A stretch of 64,000 nucleotides of DNA from Brachyspira hampsonii. Its GTDB lineage: Bacteria; Spirochaetota; Brachyspiria; Brachyspirales; Brachyspiraceae. The position numbers were made by a program, and so were the translations under genes. The stretch is taken from assembly GCF_001746205.1 (NCBI RefSeq), contig NZ_MDCO01000001.1, forward strand, positions 257,896 through 321,895. Reading direction: 5' to 3'. Below, piece after piece: positions 35,278 to 43,613 of this stretch. Position 1 is the stretch's first letter; each line of letters starts with the position of its first letter. The notes beneath the pieces were generated by a model. The model saw nothing but the letters and a program-made list of their open reading frames with translations. It had not been told where the DNA came from and ran no database searches.

Positions 35278-36198
35278 ATGAGAGAGTTAAACTTTATAGA
35301 AGATAACGGACTTTTTGGTATAACTTTTAAGTCTGATAATAAATCAGAAGCTAATACTATTATGAATGCTATACAGAGGTTTATATCAAAAAATAGTGAT
35401 AATGAAATAAAAGAAAATATTAATGACAACAGTAAATCTTCTGTAAAAGACTATTCAAGATGTCCTATAGATGGTCCTAGTAAAGATGTATATTTAAATT
35501 TATTTAGTGATGACAAATTAATTGAGTTGTATAATAGTGAGGAATTAGAGCAAGGGCATAAAGATTATATAAAAAACGAATTAAATAAAAGAGGTATTTT
35601 TGATTTAAGTATGACTAAATCAAAAAAGAAAAGCAGTAATAATAACAATACTAAAAAAGAAAAAAAATCAAACACAATAATAGAAAATATAAAAGAGCAT
35701 GAACTTAATAATAAAATAAAAAGTATAAAAAATGGAAGAGATATTACACAGCTTTCTAATGAGGAATTAGAAGAAATAGCTTTATTGGAAAGTGAATTAG
35801 CTTCTATATGTGGATATTCAGAAACTGCAAAACATATTTTACAAGGCAAAAAGTTTAATCATAGCCGTGAACTTGAAAATAAAATAACACAGGGCAGAAG
35901 ACTATCAGAACTTACTCTTGAAGAATTGAAAGAATTAGAGAAAGTAACAATGCTTGATAATTATAGAGAAGATATACAAAAAGAAATTTATAAAAGAGAA
36001 AATAAATCTTTTGAAGAAACATTAAAAGAAAACAATGAGATAATATCTTTCTCAGAAGATGAAGAACAGTCTAATTATAAAATAGATGAAGATGAAGATC
36101 CATTAAGTGTAGATACTGATAATATAAATAATTGGGATTTTGATGCAGACGGTGATAAAGTAGATGCAGATGGTAATAAAATGCTTTTTGATTATTGA
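35278..36198 (+). CDS. Acidic element protein with repeated Leu/Glu motifs
   Basis: 306 aa. An N-terminal domain is followed by CPIDGPSKDVYLNLFSDDKLIEL and a Lys-rich linker. Two related helical motifs (ITQLSNEELEEIALLE and LSELTLEELKELEKV) and a very acidic tail (DEDEDPLSVDTDN) complete it. GAGGAAAT precedes the ATG. It is the longest unrecognised gene in the element and may be a DNA-mimic or scaffold; the function is unknown. Confidence 0.6.
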   Translation: MRELNFIEDNGLFGITFKSDNKSEANTIMNAIQRFISKNSDNEIKENINDNSKSSVKDYSRCPIDGPSKDVYLNLFSDDKLIELYNSEELEQGHKDYIKNELNKRGIFDLSMTKSKKKSSNNNNTKKEKKSNTIIENIKEHELNNKIKSIKNGRDITQLSNEELEEIALLESELASICGYSETAKHILQGKKFNHSRELENKITQGRRLSELTLEELKELEKVTMLDNYREDIQKEIYKRENKSFEETLKENNEIISFSEDEEQSNYKIDEDEDPLSVDTDNINNWDFDADGDKVDADGNKMLFDY

Positions 36199-36207
36199 GG
36201 TTTATAA

Positions 36208-36438
36208 ATGAAAGGCACTATTATAATATTTGATAATACAAAAGAAAATCAAACTCTGATAAAAACCAAAGGTAGCTATGAAGATATTTTAATAGGATAT
36301 GCAACACTTATATATCAAACTGCTATAAACACTAAGAAAAAACCTGAAGATGTTGTTTTGGATATATTATATAAAGTGAAAGATAATAAAGAAACTTTGT
36401 ATAAATATATAAAAAAGAATAAGGGAAATAAAAAATGA
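36208..36438 (+). CDS. Small element protein, unknown
   Basis: 76 aa, helical and basic at the C-terminus. TTGAGG precedes the ATG. The stop overlaps the next start (ATGA). Confidence 0.55.
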   Translation: MKGTIIIFDNTKENQTLIKTKGSYEDILIGYATLIYQTAINTKKKPEDVVLDILYKVKDNKETLYKYIKKNKGNKK

Positions 36439-36638
36439 TTTGTGATATATGTAAAAAAAATATAAATGATGATGAGATATTGGAAGGACAAATAAATATT
36501 AAATATAAGGATAAAGATGGTATAGAAAAAGAGAAAGAAAAAGAAGGTAAACTTTGTATATCATGCTTAGAAGGTTTATCGAAGTATATGGGTATTCCAA
36601 TAACGATTGTTTGTGAGGAAGAAGATAATGAAGAATAA
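36435..36638 (+). CDS. Small Cys-pair protein, possible zinc ribbon
   Basis: 67 aa. CDICKK at residues 3-8 and LCISCLEG near residue 45 form two CxxC knuckles, separated by a Lys/Glu-rich stretch. It overlaps genes on both sides, so it is part of one tightly packed operon. The zinc-ribbon call is inferred from cysteine spacing. Confidence 0.6.
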   Translation: MICDICKKNINDDEILEGQINIKYKDKDGIEKEKEKEGKLCISCLEGLSKYMGIPITIVCEEEDNEE

Positions 36639-36930
36639 TAAAGAAAAAATAATAATATCAAGAATATTTACTAGATTATTTTTTACTTATCAAAAAGATA
36701 TGGCAGTTATGGAAAATGGAAAAGATAAATCTATAATATTTTGTTTTACAATAGAAAACTTTTATCATAATGGTAAAAGCAGAGATTTTAATTTAATATA
36801 TAAAAAGAAAATAAAAAGATTTATTTTATATAGCAAAGGAAGTAAAAAATTATATTCAAGTAATTGTTTAAATAAAGTTTTAAATTATCTAAAAATGATG
36901 CAAATCTTAGGAAGAGGACTTAATAAGTAA
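36628..36930 (+). CDS. Small basic element protein, unknown
   Basis: 100 aa from ATG 36628, chosen over the upstream in-frame ATG because GAGGAAG sits 7-8 nt before it. Basic, mixed fold, no recognised domain. Overlaps the preceding gene by 11 bp. Confidence 0.55.
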   Translation: MKNNKEKIIISRIFTRLFFTYQKDMAVMENGKDKSIIFCFTIENFYHNGKSRDFNLIYKKKIKRFILYSKGSKKLYSSNCLNKVLNYLKMMQILGRGLNK

Positions 36931-36952
36931 CATATAAAAGAGATAAAAATAT

Positions 36953-37177
36953 ATGATTAAAGCGATTATTAATTATAAAGATGTAAATGATGAGTTCAGA
37001 AGAATGAATGATATTCTAGGAATATTAAAATATAAATACAAAAATATTAATGTTAGTTATAAAAAACTAAAAAAGAAAAATGAATTGTTTCTAACTATTA
37101 ATAATGAAAGATTGGAGTGTCATCATAGTTTAGAGTTTTATATGCAGGCGGTAGAAAATATATTGAATAAGGTTTGA
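36953..37177 (+). CDS. Small element protein, unknown
   Basis: 74 aa, KDVNDEFRRMNDILGILK onwards. AGAGAT lies before the ATG. Its stop overlaps the next start by 4 bp. Confidence 0.5.
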   Translation: MIKAIINYKDVNDEFRRMNDILGILKYKYKNINVSYKKLKKKNELFLTINNERLECHHSLEFYMQAVENILNKV

Positions 37178-37473
37178 AAATGCTTAATAAAAAAATAATA
37201 ATTTTAAGAGAAAAAGTAAAAAGTATATTAAAAAATATGCTTCCGTTTCATGACTTAGACTTTAATATTCATTTTGATAGAGATTACAAACAATTAAAAC
37301 ATATAGATTTATATATGCATCATGAATATATAAGAATAAAAAAAGGAACTAAAGTTGAAAATATATCTGATATGAACAATAAAATAAGAAAATGTTTAAA
37401 AGATATATATAAAGAGTTTCAGGAAGAAATACAGAACTTATTTGATAGGAGTTATTATGATCTTGAAGAATAA
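37174..37473 (+). CDS. Small element protein, unknown
   Basis: 99 aa, basic helical, FHDLDFNIHFDRDYKQ in the middle. Start in an ATGA overlap. Overlaps the following gene by 17 bp. It resembles the previous protein in size and polarity pattern, but homology is not evident. Confidence 0.5.
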   Translation: MKMLNKKIIILREKVKSILKNMLPFHDLDFNIHFDRDYKQLKHIDLYMHHEYIRIKKGTKVENISDMNNKIRKCLKDIYKEFQEEIQNLFDRSYYDLEE

Positions 37474-37702
37474 AGCTAATAAATATAAAGCTATTTATAA
37501 ACGAATAAAAAGGCGTGTTAGATATGACTGGCATAAAAAGATAAGTTATAAAAAGGAAAAAGATGTCATAGCAAGATTAAAAATATTAATAAAAGTCGGT
37601 AAAAAATATCAATGCTTATTATTCAAGAGAGTTTCAAAACTTCCAAGAAAATTAGCACTATCATATAAAAATTATTATAGTAATGTGGAGATATATAAAT
37701 GA
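37457..37702 (+). CDS. Very basic small protein, unknown
   Basis: 81 aa from ATG 37457 (TAGGAG upstream). Roughly one third Lys or Arg (YKRIKRRVRYDWHKKISYKK), so nucleic-acid binding is plausible. Stop overlaps the next start by 4 bp. Confidence 0.5.
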   Translation: MILKNKANKYKAIYKRIKRRVRYDWHKKISYKKEKDVIARLKILIKVGKKYQCLLFKRVSKLPRKLALSYKNYYSNVEIYK

Positions 37703-37863
37703 TGTATAATTTTTTATCTATATCTTGGCATATACTAGGATTTATATTCTTATTTATTAGTATAGCAAATAAAAATATTATAGGTAAAGCATTTTATTTA
37801 CTTTGTTTCTTTTTATCAAATATTGCTGCTTTACTTTGTGATATAGTAATAAAATTAAATTAG
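37699..37863 (+). CDS. 54-aa two-helix membrane protein
   Basis: Starts at ATGATG in the 4-bp overlap with the preceding stop and ends at TAG 37861. Two hydrophobic helices (LSISWHILGFIFLFISI and AFYLLCFFLSNIAALLCDIVI). Holin-like by size and topology, but there is no lysis gene nearby. Confidence 0.6.
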   Translation: MMYNFLSISWHILGFIFLFISIANKNIIGKAFYLLCFFLSNIAALLCDIVIKLN

Positions 37864-37871
37864 GAGTTGTT

Positions 37872-38258
37872 ATGTCAGATCATAACATTGTAACATTAAT
37901 AGGAAGGCTAACTGCTGACCCGCAGCGAAAATATACACAAGGAGGAATGGAAATTGCTGAGTTTTCTATAGCAAACAATTATTATGTAAGTACAAAAAAC
38001 ACTACAGAAGTAAATTATTTTGATATAGTAGCTTTTGGAAAATTAGCAGAAACAGTAAGTAAATATCTTATAAAAGGAAAGCAAGTTTTGATATGCGGAA
38101 CACTAAGGCAGGAAAGATGGCAGGATAAAAATACAAACACTACTAAATCTAAAGTGAGAATAATTATGCAGTCAATGCAGATGCTTGCTGATAAAAAAGA
38201 TGTGAATAATGCAGTAGAAAATAATAGTCAGGAAGATGATGAGGAGGTACCGTTTTAA
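37872..38258 (+). CDS. ssb: Single-stranded DNA-binding protein
   Basis: 128 aa. OB fold with NIVTLIGRLTADPQRKYTQGG, FSIANN, NYFDIVAFGKLAETVSKYL and KGKQVLICGTLRQERW. The acidic C-terminal tail EDDEEVPF is the partner-binding tip. A second ssb presumably exists on the chromosome; this one belongs to the element. TTAGGAG precedes the ATG. Confidence 0.92.
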   Translation: MSDHNIVTLIGRLTADPQRKYTQGGMEIAEFSIANNYYVSTKNTTEVNYFDIVAFGKLAETVSKYLIKGKQVLICGTLRQERWQDKNTNTTKSKVRIIMQSMQMLADKKDVNNAVENNSQEDDEEVPF

Positions 38259-38276
38259 TAATACATAGTTATAAAA

Positions 38277-38336
38277 GTTTATATTCTTTTTATTAAATGA
38301 AGGCTTTTGTCTTTAATTTAATAAAAAGGTATAAAC
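38277..38336 (+). promoter_or_regulatory. Long hairpin ending at the recombinase start codon
   Basis: GTTTATA and CTTTTTATTAAAT on the left pair with ATTTAATAAAAAG and TATAAAC on the right, with small bulges and a short apex around GGCTTTTG. The right arm contains the only purine-rich ribosome-binding sequence and ends at the base before ATG 38337. It may hold the start closed in mRNA, or be a recombination site. Confidence 0.55.
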
Positions 38337-39266
38337 ATGGCTTCTAAAAGCAATAATAAATTAATAGCACAAAACAATAATAATATAATAACAGAAAAAC
38401 AAGCGGAACTTCTCATTAAGCAAGCTAACTACTTAAATATACTTGACTATATGAAAGAAGAGCAGCTTATTAAACAGATAGATTATGAAACAGAAAAAGA
38501 AAACTTTTTTAAGCAATGTTCAAAAACAAAAAGCAATCACACAAAAAGACAATATAGAAACGGACTTAATAAACTAGAGAAATACTGTAGTATGAATAAT
38601 AAGAATATTTTATTTATTAAAGCAAGAGAAGCTGATGATTTTATAACGGAAGTCAATTCAAGTGAACTTTCTAATTTAAGTATACGTGCATTAGTTTCTT
38701 CATGTTCCTCTTTCTTTTCTTTTTTAGAGAGAAGATATCCGTTTATGAAAAATCCTTTTCGAGGTACAAAAACTTGTCCGCCTGTGAAAAATAAAAAACG
38801 TTTGGAAGTACCTACTAAAAAAGAAATTGAATTAATAATTAAAGATATAGCAGATCCTCTTATAAAAGTGGCCATCATTTTTATAATGGAATGCGGAGTA
38901 CGTGTTGGTGCTTTACCTAAACTAGAAATAAGAAATAACAAATATTATTCATATTCAAAAGGCAAGGAAATAAGCTGGAAAGTTACAGATAAAGTTATTA
39001 AATTATTAAAACAGAATAATATTTCTTTTAATTGTCCTTTCAAAAATAAAAGTTCTGAAGTGATAAGAAACATTTTTTATAGGAGTTCAAAGCGTTTATA
39101 TAAACAAGGCAAAATAAAAGCTGCCTACTCTATACATGATATAAGGCATTATTTTGCTGTTACTTTATACAAACAAACTAAAGATATAGAACTCATTAGG
39201 CAGGCATTAAATCATAGCAGTATAGCTATAACAGGAATATACTTAAAAAGTTTGGAGGCAGAATAA
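38337..39266 (+). CDS. Tyrosine recombinase / integrase
   Basis: 309 aa. N-terminal SAM-like core-binding domain (TKRQYRNGLNKLEKYC...LSIRALVSSCSSFFSFLERR). Catalytic domain with Arg in ECGVRVGALPKLEI, HDIRHYFAVTLY (HxxR), LNHSSIAITGIYL with the second His and the nucleophile Tyr. XerC/D-like. It likely integrates, excises or resolves the element. Translation may be controlled by the hairpin that ends at its start codon. Confidence 0.87.
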   Translation: MASKSNNKLIAQNNNNIITEKQAELLIKQANYLNILDYMKEEQLIKQIDYETEKENFFKQCSKTKSNHTKRQYRNGLNKLEKYCSMNNKNILFIKAREADDFITEVNSSELSNLSIRALVSSCSSFFSFLERRYPFMKNPFRGTKTCPPVKNKKRLEVPTKKEIELIIKDIADPLIKVAIIFIMECGVRVGALPKLEIRNNKYYSYSKGKEISWKVTDKVIKLLKQNNISFNCPFKNKSSEVIRNIFYRSSKRLYKQGKIKAAYSIHDIRHYFAVTLYKQTKDIELIRQALNHSSIAITGIYLKSLEAE

Positions 39267-39394
39267 TGAAAAAAAGATTAGTAGTTTGCAGATTTAATTA
39301 TAAAGAATATAAGTTATTAAAAAGATTAGCTAAAGAAAACAATATGAGCGTACGTAAGTATATTAAAAAACTTATTTTAGATTATATCAATTAG
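39266..39394 (+). CDS. 42-aa ribbon-helix-helix-like protein
   Basis: MKKRLVVCRFNYKEYKLLKR then LAKENNMSVRKYIKKLILDY fits a minimal strand-helix-helix DNA-binding fold. The start overlaps the recombinase stop (TAATG) and is preceded by GGAGG, so it is coupled to the recombinase. It is a possible recombination directionality factor or regulator. Confidence 0.65.
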   Translation: MKKRLVVCRFNYKEYKLLKRLAKENNMSVRKYIKKLILDYIN

Positions 39395-39398
39395 ATAC

Positions 39399-39430
39399 AG
39401 TGTTGCGATAATTACTGTTATCGCAACACT
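39399..39430. terminator. Perfect hairpin, left boundary copy of the R-M island
   Basis: 13-bp perfect stem (39399-39411 with 39418-39430), 6-nt loop, just after the RHH stop and followed by TTTATTTATT. Its right arm, TTATCGCAACAC, recurs exactly at 44195-44206 with the same 6-bp stem core and loop length. Confidence 0.75.
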
Positions 39431-39437
39431 TTATTTA

Positions 39438-39860
39438 TTAATTTCCATTTATAATATTAGAAACATGAGATTGTGAAATATTAATATATTTACCTATTTG
39501 ATCTTGAGTATAATCATCTCTATATAGTTCTTTAACTTTTGTTATTAGTTCAGTTTTAGTAACATTATTATTTGAATCTATACATGTTTTTTCAATAACA
39601 CTATTACCAAATATTTTTTCTTTATATGTATGGGTATTATTATTATCATTAATAGTTAGTTCTAAGGATTTTTTTGTTAATGTTAATGTAGCATTATCAT
39701 AACTTGAATCATTTAAGGTATTGAATGCCTTTTCTTTTAATTTTTCCATATTATGTATATCTTGACATTCTTTCATTCTTGCAATTCCTATAGGTTCTCC
39801 AATATTTTTAGGATAAATATAACCTCTGTCAAATGCATCTGCAATATCTTTATTGTTCAT
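39438..39860 (-). CDS. HTH regulator of the R-M island
   Basis: 140 aa. C-terminal helix-turn-helix YTQDQIGKYINISQSHVSNII. The N-terminal part is unrecognised. AAGGAG precedes the ATG, and the gene starts directly at the end of the upstream HTH gene. With its partner it probably controls the divergent restriction-modification operon. Confidence 0.68.
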   Translation of the reverse strand: MNNKDIADAFDRGYIYPKNIGEPIGIARMKECQDIHNMEKLKEKAFNTLNDSSYDNATLTLTKKSLELTINDNNNTHTYKEKIFGNSVIEKTCIDSNNNVTKTELITKVKELYRDDYTQDQIGKYINISQSHVSNIINGN

Positions 39861-40169
39861 TTATTTTTCTCCTTTATTTTTTTCTTGTAAAACTTTAGAA
39901 ATATAAGATTGTGATAAACCTGTTATAGAAGCTATAGAAACTTGAGTCATTCCTTCACTTCTCATTTTTAATATATCTTCTTTTTTTATATCCCTTTCGT
40001 TATTAATATCTTTAATATATTCAGAAGATAATTTAAAAGATATATTGTCTGTATCATTTATTTTTATATTAAAATTCTCTCTATCTTTTTCTATTATTAT
40101 CTTTTCATAAGATAATAATAATTGTTTTAAAGTTAATTTTAATAATTGCAAAAAAATGATGTTTATCAT
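39861..40169 (-). CDS. HTH regulator of the R-M island, first gene
   Basis: 102 aa. C-terminal helix-turn-helix MTQVSIASITGLSQSYISKVLQ, similar in position and pattern to that of the next gene, so the two look like diverged paralogues. TAGGA lies before the ATG. Transcribed from a consensus promoter back to back with that of the ParB-like gene. Confidence 0.68.
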   Translation of the reverse strand: MINIIFLQLLKLTLKQLLLSYEKIIIEKDRENFNIKINDTDNISFKLSSEYIKDINNERDIKKEDILKMRSEGMTQVSIASITGLSQSYISKVLQEKNKGEK

Positions 40170-40202
40170 TATTATATTCCTAAAATATTAGTTATAATCT
40201 AT

Positions 40203-40231
40203 AGTATAATTAATATTTTATATTTTGTCAA
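40203..40231 (-). promoter_or_regulatory. Consensus promoter of the HTH pair
   Basis: Minus strand TTGACA (40226-40231), 17 bp, TATACT (40203-40208). Confidence 0.8.
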
Positions 40232-40268
40232 TAGTTTATATAAGAAACCGATAATAAAAATATATTTT

Positions 40269-40297
40269 TTGACAAAAATGCAATTCTTTAATATAAT
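40269..40297 (+). promoter_or_regulatory. Consensus promoter of the ParB/nuclease/methylase operon
   Basis: TTGACA (40269-40274), 17 bp, TATAAT (40292-40297). The two divergent promoters are 37 bp apart, leaving room for shared operators. Confidence 0.85.
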
Positions 40298-40327
40298 ACA
40301 AAAATAATAATATTGGGTATAATTTTT

Positions 40328-41437
40328 ATGGAAAAAGATAGACAAGAAGAACTATATAAATTTATTTCTATAGATAAACTTGAATTAGATAAAGAAAATC
40401 CAAGAATAGCAAAAAAAGATAGGAATAAAGATGATTATGATATTTTAAAAGGAATGTGGAAAAGTTTTTCTTTAGAGGATTTAATAATATCAATAGATCA
40501 AAATGGTTTTATTCCAGCAGAACCATTAATGGTAGTAAAAAAAGATGATGAAAATGATAAATATATTGTAGTTGAAGGTAACCGTAGATTATCTGCTGTT
40601 ATGTTATTAACTGATAAAAAATATAAAAATGATTCTTTTTTTGCAGATAAATTGTCTCCATATAAAAATCAAGAAATTAAAGAGTTACCATGTTATATAT
40701 TTGATAAAAAAGAAGATATAGAAAATGCATTAGCTGTTAGACATATAAGCGGTATTAAGAAATGGGATGCTAAGGAAAAAGCAGAGTTTGCAATTCGTTT
40801 ATATAAAAAAGAAAATAATATAAAAAATGTTACTAAAATTATAGGTAGTAAAACTAATACAATAGGAGCATTAATATATTCATATTTTTGGTTAGAATAT
40901 TTAATAGAATCAGAGGAAAATCGAAGAAATGATTTAGAAAATTTATTTGAAAATAAATTCTCTCTTTTAAATTTAGCATTAGGACAAAGCAATATAAGGA
41001 ATTTTTTAAATATTAATGATAAATGGGATACTATAGATTATAATGTAAGAAAATATGGAAAAGGTAGTAAAGAATATGATAATATGCTCTATTTATGTCT
41101 ATGGTTATCTGATAATAGAATTATTGTAGATTCAAGACAAATAACAGGTGGAAAAACTAATCCTGTATCATTATCAGCCGTACTCAGTGATAATGAAGCA
41201 ACAGATTATTTAAAGAGTAGAACAGATGCCAATTCTGAATTACCTAATCTATTAGTAGAAGCTTATAATAGAATAGCTGTTGATTCTAATCTAGTAGTTA
41301 GATTTGAAGAAACTTATAATAAAATAACTCAATTAATGTATATTTATAAAGAGAAGAAAAATAATTTAAGTTCTAAAACAATAGAAGAAATAAATAGATA
41401 TTGTGATAATATAAAAAATATAGTATCTACTAATTAA
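40328..41437 (+). CDS. ParB-like domain protein in an R-M operon
   Basis: 369 aa from ATG 40328 (an upstream TTG in the same frame lies too close to the promoter). Residues about 10-110 are ParB/Srx-like: LELDKENPRI, LIISIDQNGFIPAEPLMVV, YIVVEGNRRLSAVMLL with the GNRR motif. The middle has an HTH-like helix pair (KKWDAKEKAEFAIRLYKKENNIKNVTKIIGSKTNTIG). ParB-like proteins of this type occur with modification and defence genes and may bind nucleotide and DNA. First gene of a three-gene operon, 14 bp before the nuclease. Confidence 0.72.
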   Translation: MEKDRQEELYKFISIDKLELDKENPRIAKKDRNKDDYDILKGMWKSFSLEDLIISIDQNGFIPAEPLMVVKKDDENDKYIVVEGNRRLSAVMLLTDKKYKNDSFFADKLSPYKNQEIKELPCYIFDKKEDIENALAVRHISGIKKWDAKEKAEFAIRLYKKENNIKNVTKIIGSKTNTIGALIYSYFWLEYLIESEENRRNDLENLFENKFSLLNLALGQSNIRNFLNINDKWDTIDYNVRKYGKGSKEYDNMLYLCLWLSDNRIIVDSRQITGGKTNPVSLSAVLSDNEATDYLKSRTDANSELPNLLVEAYNRIAVDSNLVVRFEETYNKITQLMYIYKEKKNNLSSKTIEEINRYCDNIKNIVSTN

Positions 41438-41451
41438 ATCTGGATAAAAAA

Positions 41452-42363
41452 ATGCCAAAATTTGATATTTTAAATGATGAAAAAATATTAGAATTAGAAT
41501 TGTTAATATATAGAAGTAAAAATAATTTATTTAAAACTATTGATGATTTGATTATAGATTTAGATATTTACAGTACTAGTGAATTTGAGGCTAATGAAGA
41601 TTTAAATAGTTTTAATGAAGAAGACGAAGAAAATGTATTCTTATCCGATATTGAATTAAAAAAGACTCAACTAAAAGAAGAATTATATAATTTAATACAA
41701 GTTTTCGATTATAAATTACCATTTAATTTTAAAGATGATATATTGGAATATAATGTAAAGAATATACCGAATAAATCATATTTATTTTGTTTATATCTTG
41801 CAAAAAATGGTGCTGGTATAGATAAGGAAAAAAATATAATTTCAGATGATTTTGGAAAATATTTTGAACATATAACAGAAATAGCATTAAAAAAAAGCAG
41901 ACCAGACTATAACATAAAAAGAATAGAAAATGTAAGAAATGAACTTGAAAAAATATGCTATGAACTAGGAATATGCTTTCATAGTATAGATAGACTCAAT
42001 AAAAATGCTCAAGATGCTGGTGTAGATTTAATAGCATATAGAAAAACACATAAAAATGCTTTGAGAGGCCATATAATATTAGTTCAGTGTGCTGCTGGAA
42101 AGAACTATCAAAAAAAAGATAAAGATATTAATATAGATCATTGGAAAGGATATATGGGTGATTTGTATACTCATTCAAAAATGATTTCTATACCTAATAT
42201 ATATCTTACAAGAGAAAGGCATGAATTGGGTGGAAGTACCTTAGGAGATGCAGGAGAAATATTTGATAGAATTTGTTTACTTCAATTTATAGATGAAACT
42301 AAATTAAAAGAACAATATAAAGAAACTTATGATATTATTCAAAAATATGAGTGGATTAAATGA
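41452..42363 (+). CDS. Probable restriction endonuclease, PD-(D/E)xK type
   Basis: 303 aa. The C-terminal half has NAQDAGVDLIAYRK followed by HIILVQCAAGKNY, an acidic residue then QxxxGK, read as a variant PD-(D/E)xK site. The N-terminal half is acidic and helical. Its stop overlaps the methyltransferase start by 4 bp (ATGA), the coupling expected for a restriction enzyme and its methylase. The recognition site is unknown. The nuclease assignment rests on motif and context. Confidence 0.65.
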   Translation: MPKFDILNDEKILELELLIYRSKNNLFKTIDDLIIDLDIYSTSEFEANEDLNSFNEEDEENVFLSDIELKKTQLKEELYNLIQVFDYKLPFNFKDDILEYNVKNIPNKSYLFCLYLAKNGAGIDKEKNIISDDFGKYFEHITEIALKKSRPDYNIKRIENVRNELEKICYELGICFHSIDRLNKNAQDAGVDLIAYRKTHKNALRGHIILVQCAAGKNYQKKDKDINIDHWKGYMGDLYTHSKMISIPNIYLTRERHELGGSTLGDAGEIFDRICLLQFIDETKLKEQYKETYDIIQKYEWIK

Positions 42364-43610
42364 AATTTATAGATTTATTTGCAGGTATAGGTGGATTTCA
42401 TTTAGCATTAAATAAATTAGGATATGAATGCGTTTTTGCTTCTGAAATAGATACTATTTTACAAGATACATATAATAAAAATTTTGGTATTATTCCTTAT
42501 GGAGATATATCAAATATTAGTTTAAAAGATATACCTGAACATGATATTCTATGTTCGGGATTTCCATGTCAACCTTTTTCTAAAGCTGGTGAAAGAAAAG
42601 AAACAGAAGATGCAAGAGGGTTATTGTTAAATTATGTTGAAAAAATAATATTAAATCATAAACCATCTTTTTTTATATTAGAAAATGTAGAAAGATTTGG
42701 TAAATCTAAATTAAAAAAAGATTTTACTAACAAAGTAGAAAGTTTATACAATATACAATATATTATAGTATCTCCAGATCAATTGGGTATACCACAACAT
42801 AGACCTAGAATATTTATAATTGGTCAAAAAATAACTAATTCCATAATAAAAGATATCAATAAATTACAATACAAAAAAGTAAAGAAGAATTTTTATAAAA
42901 TTAAATATCATAATATAAAGTACGTTGAAGAAAGCAAATTATCTATATTAAAGTTATGGCAAAATATTATTAATGAATTACCAAAAGATGAAAATATTTA
43001 TAGTCCATTATGGAGTACAGAATATATGGCTACATATCCATTTATGGATAAAGCTACCATAAATTATTCAAGTTCAGAACTAAACAATTATAATGGAATA
43101 TATGGTGCTAGTTTAAAAGATTTAACAAAAAATGAACAAATAAATTTACTACCTAAATATGCTAGAACTAATTCTGAAAAATTTCCAAATTGGAAAATAA
43201 GATTTATAAAAAATAGTAGAGATTATTGTTTAAAAAATAATAATGTATTCTCTAAATATATAAATGAATTAAGTAAATTAAGTTTAAGTCATCAGAAATT
43301 AGAATGGAACATAAAAAATAATGATTCCAGAAATCTGCATGACTATATAATACAATTTAGACCATCAGGTATTAGAGTTAGTAAAAAAGATAGATTTCCA
43401 TCTTTAGTATCTATTAATTTAACACAGATACCTATAGTCTCTAGTGATGGAAATAATTTTAGATACATAACTACAGAAGAAGCATTAGCATTACAATCTT
43501 TCCCAAATAATTTTATTTTACCAGAAGATTATTCGAAAGCATTTAAAGCATTAGGTAATGCTGTTAATGTAGATATAGTCTATCAGATAATGAAATATAT
43601 AACAAGTTAA
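42360..43610 (+). CDS. DNA (cytosine-5) methyltransferase
   Basis: 416 aa with all key C5 motifs: I FIDLFAGIGGFHLAL, IV GFPCQPFSKAG with the catalytic Cys, VI FILENVERF, VIII QHRPRIFIIG, IX-X ALQSFPNNF and FKALGNAVNVDIV. The long segment between VIII and IX (about residues 160-370) is the target-recognition domain. It protects host DNA from the upstream nuclease. The A/T-rich codon use is like its neighbours. Confidence 0.92.
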   Translation: MKFIDLFAGIGGFHLALNKLGYECVFASEIDTILQDTYNKNFGIIPYGDISNISLKDIPEHDILCSGFPCQPFSKAGERKETEDARGLLLNYVEKIILNHKPSFFILENVERFGKSKLKKDFTNKVESLYNIQYIIVSPDQLGIPQHRPRIFIIGQKITNSIIKDINKLQYKKVKKNFYKIKYHNIKYVEESKLSILKLWQNIINELPKDENIYSPLWSTEYMATYPFMDKATINYSSSELNNYNGIYGASLKDLTKNEQINLLPKYARTNSEKFPNWKIRFIKNSRDYCLKNNNVFSKYINELSKLSLSHQKLEWNIKNNDSRNLHDYIIQFRPSGIRVSKKDRFPSLVSINLTQIPIVSSDGNNFRYITTEEALALQSFPNNFILPEDYSKAFKALGNAVNVDIVYQIMKYITS

Positions 43611-43613
43611 TAT

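Noticed and set aside
37699-37863. Holin in a lysis cassette
   Set aside because: Topology fits, but no endolysin or other lysis gene is nearby, so only a membrane protein call is justified.
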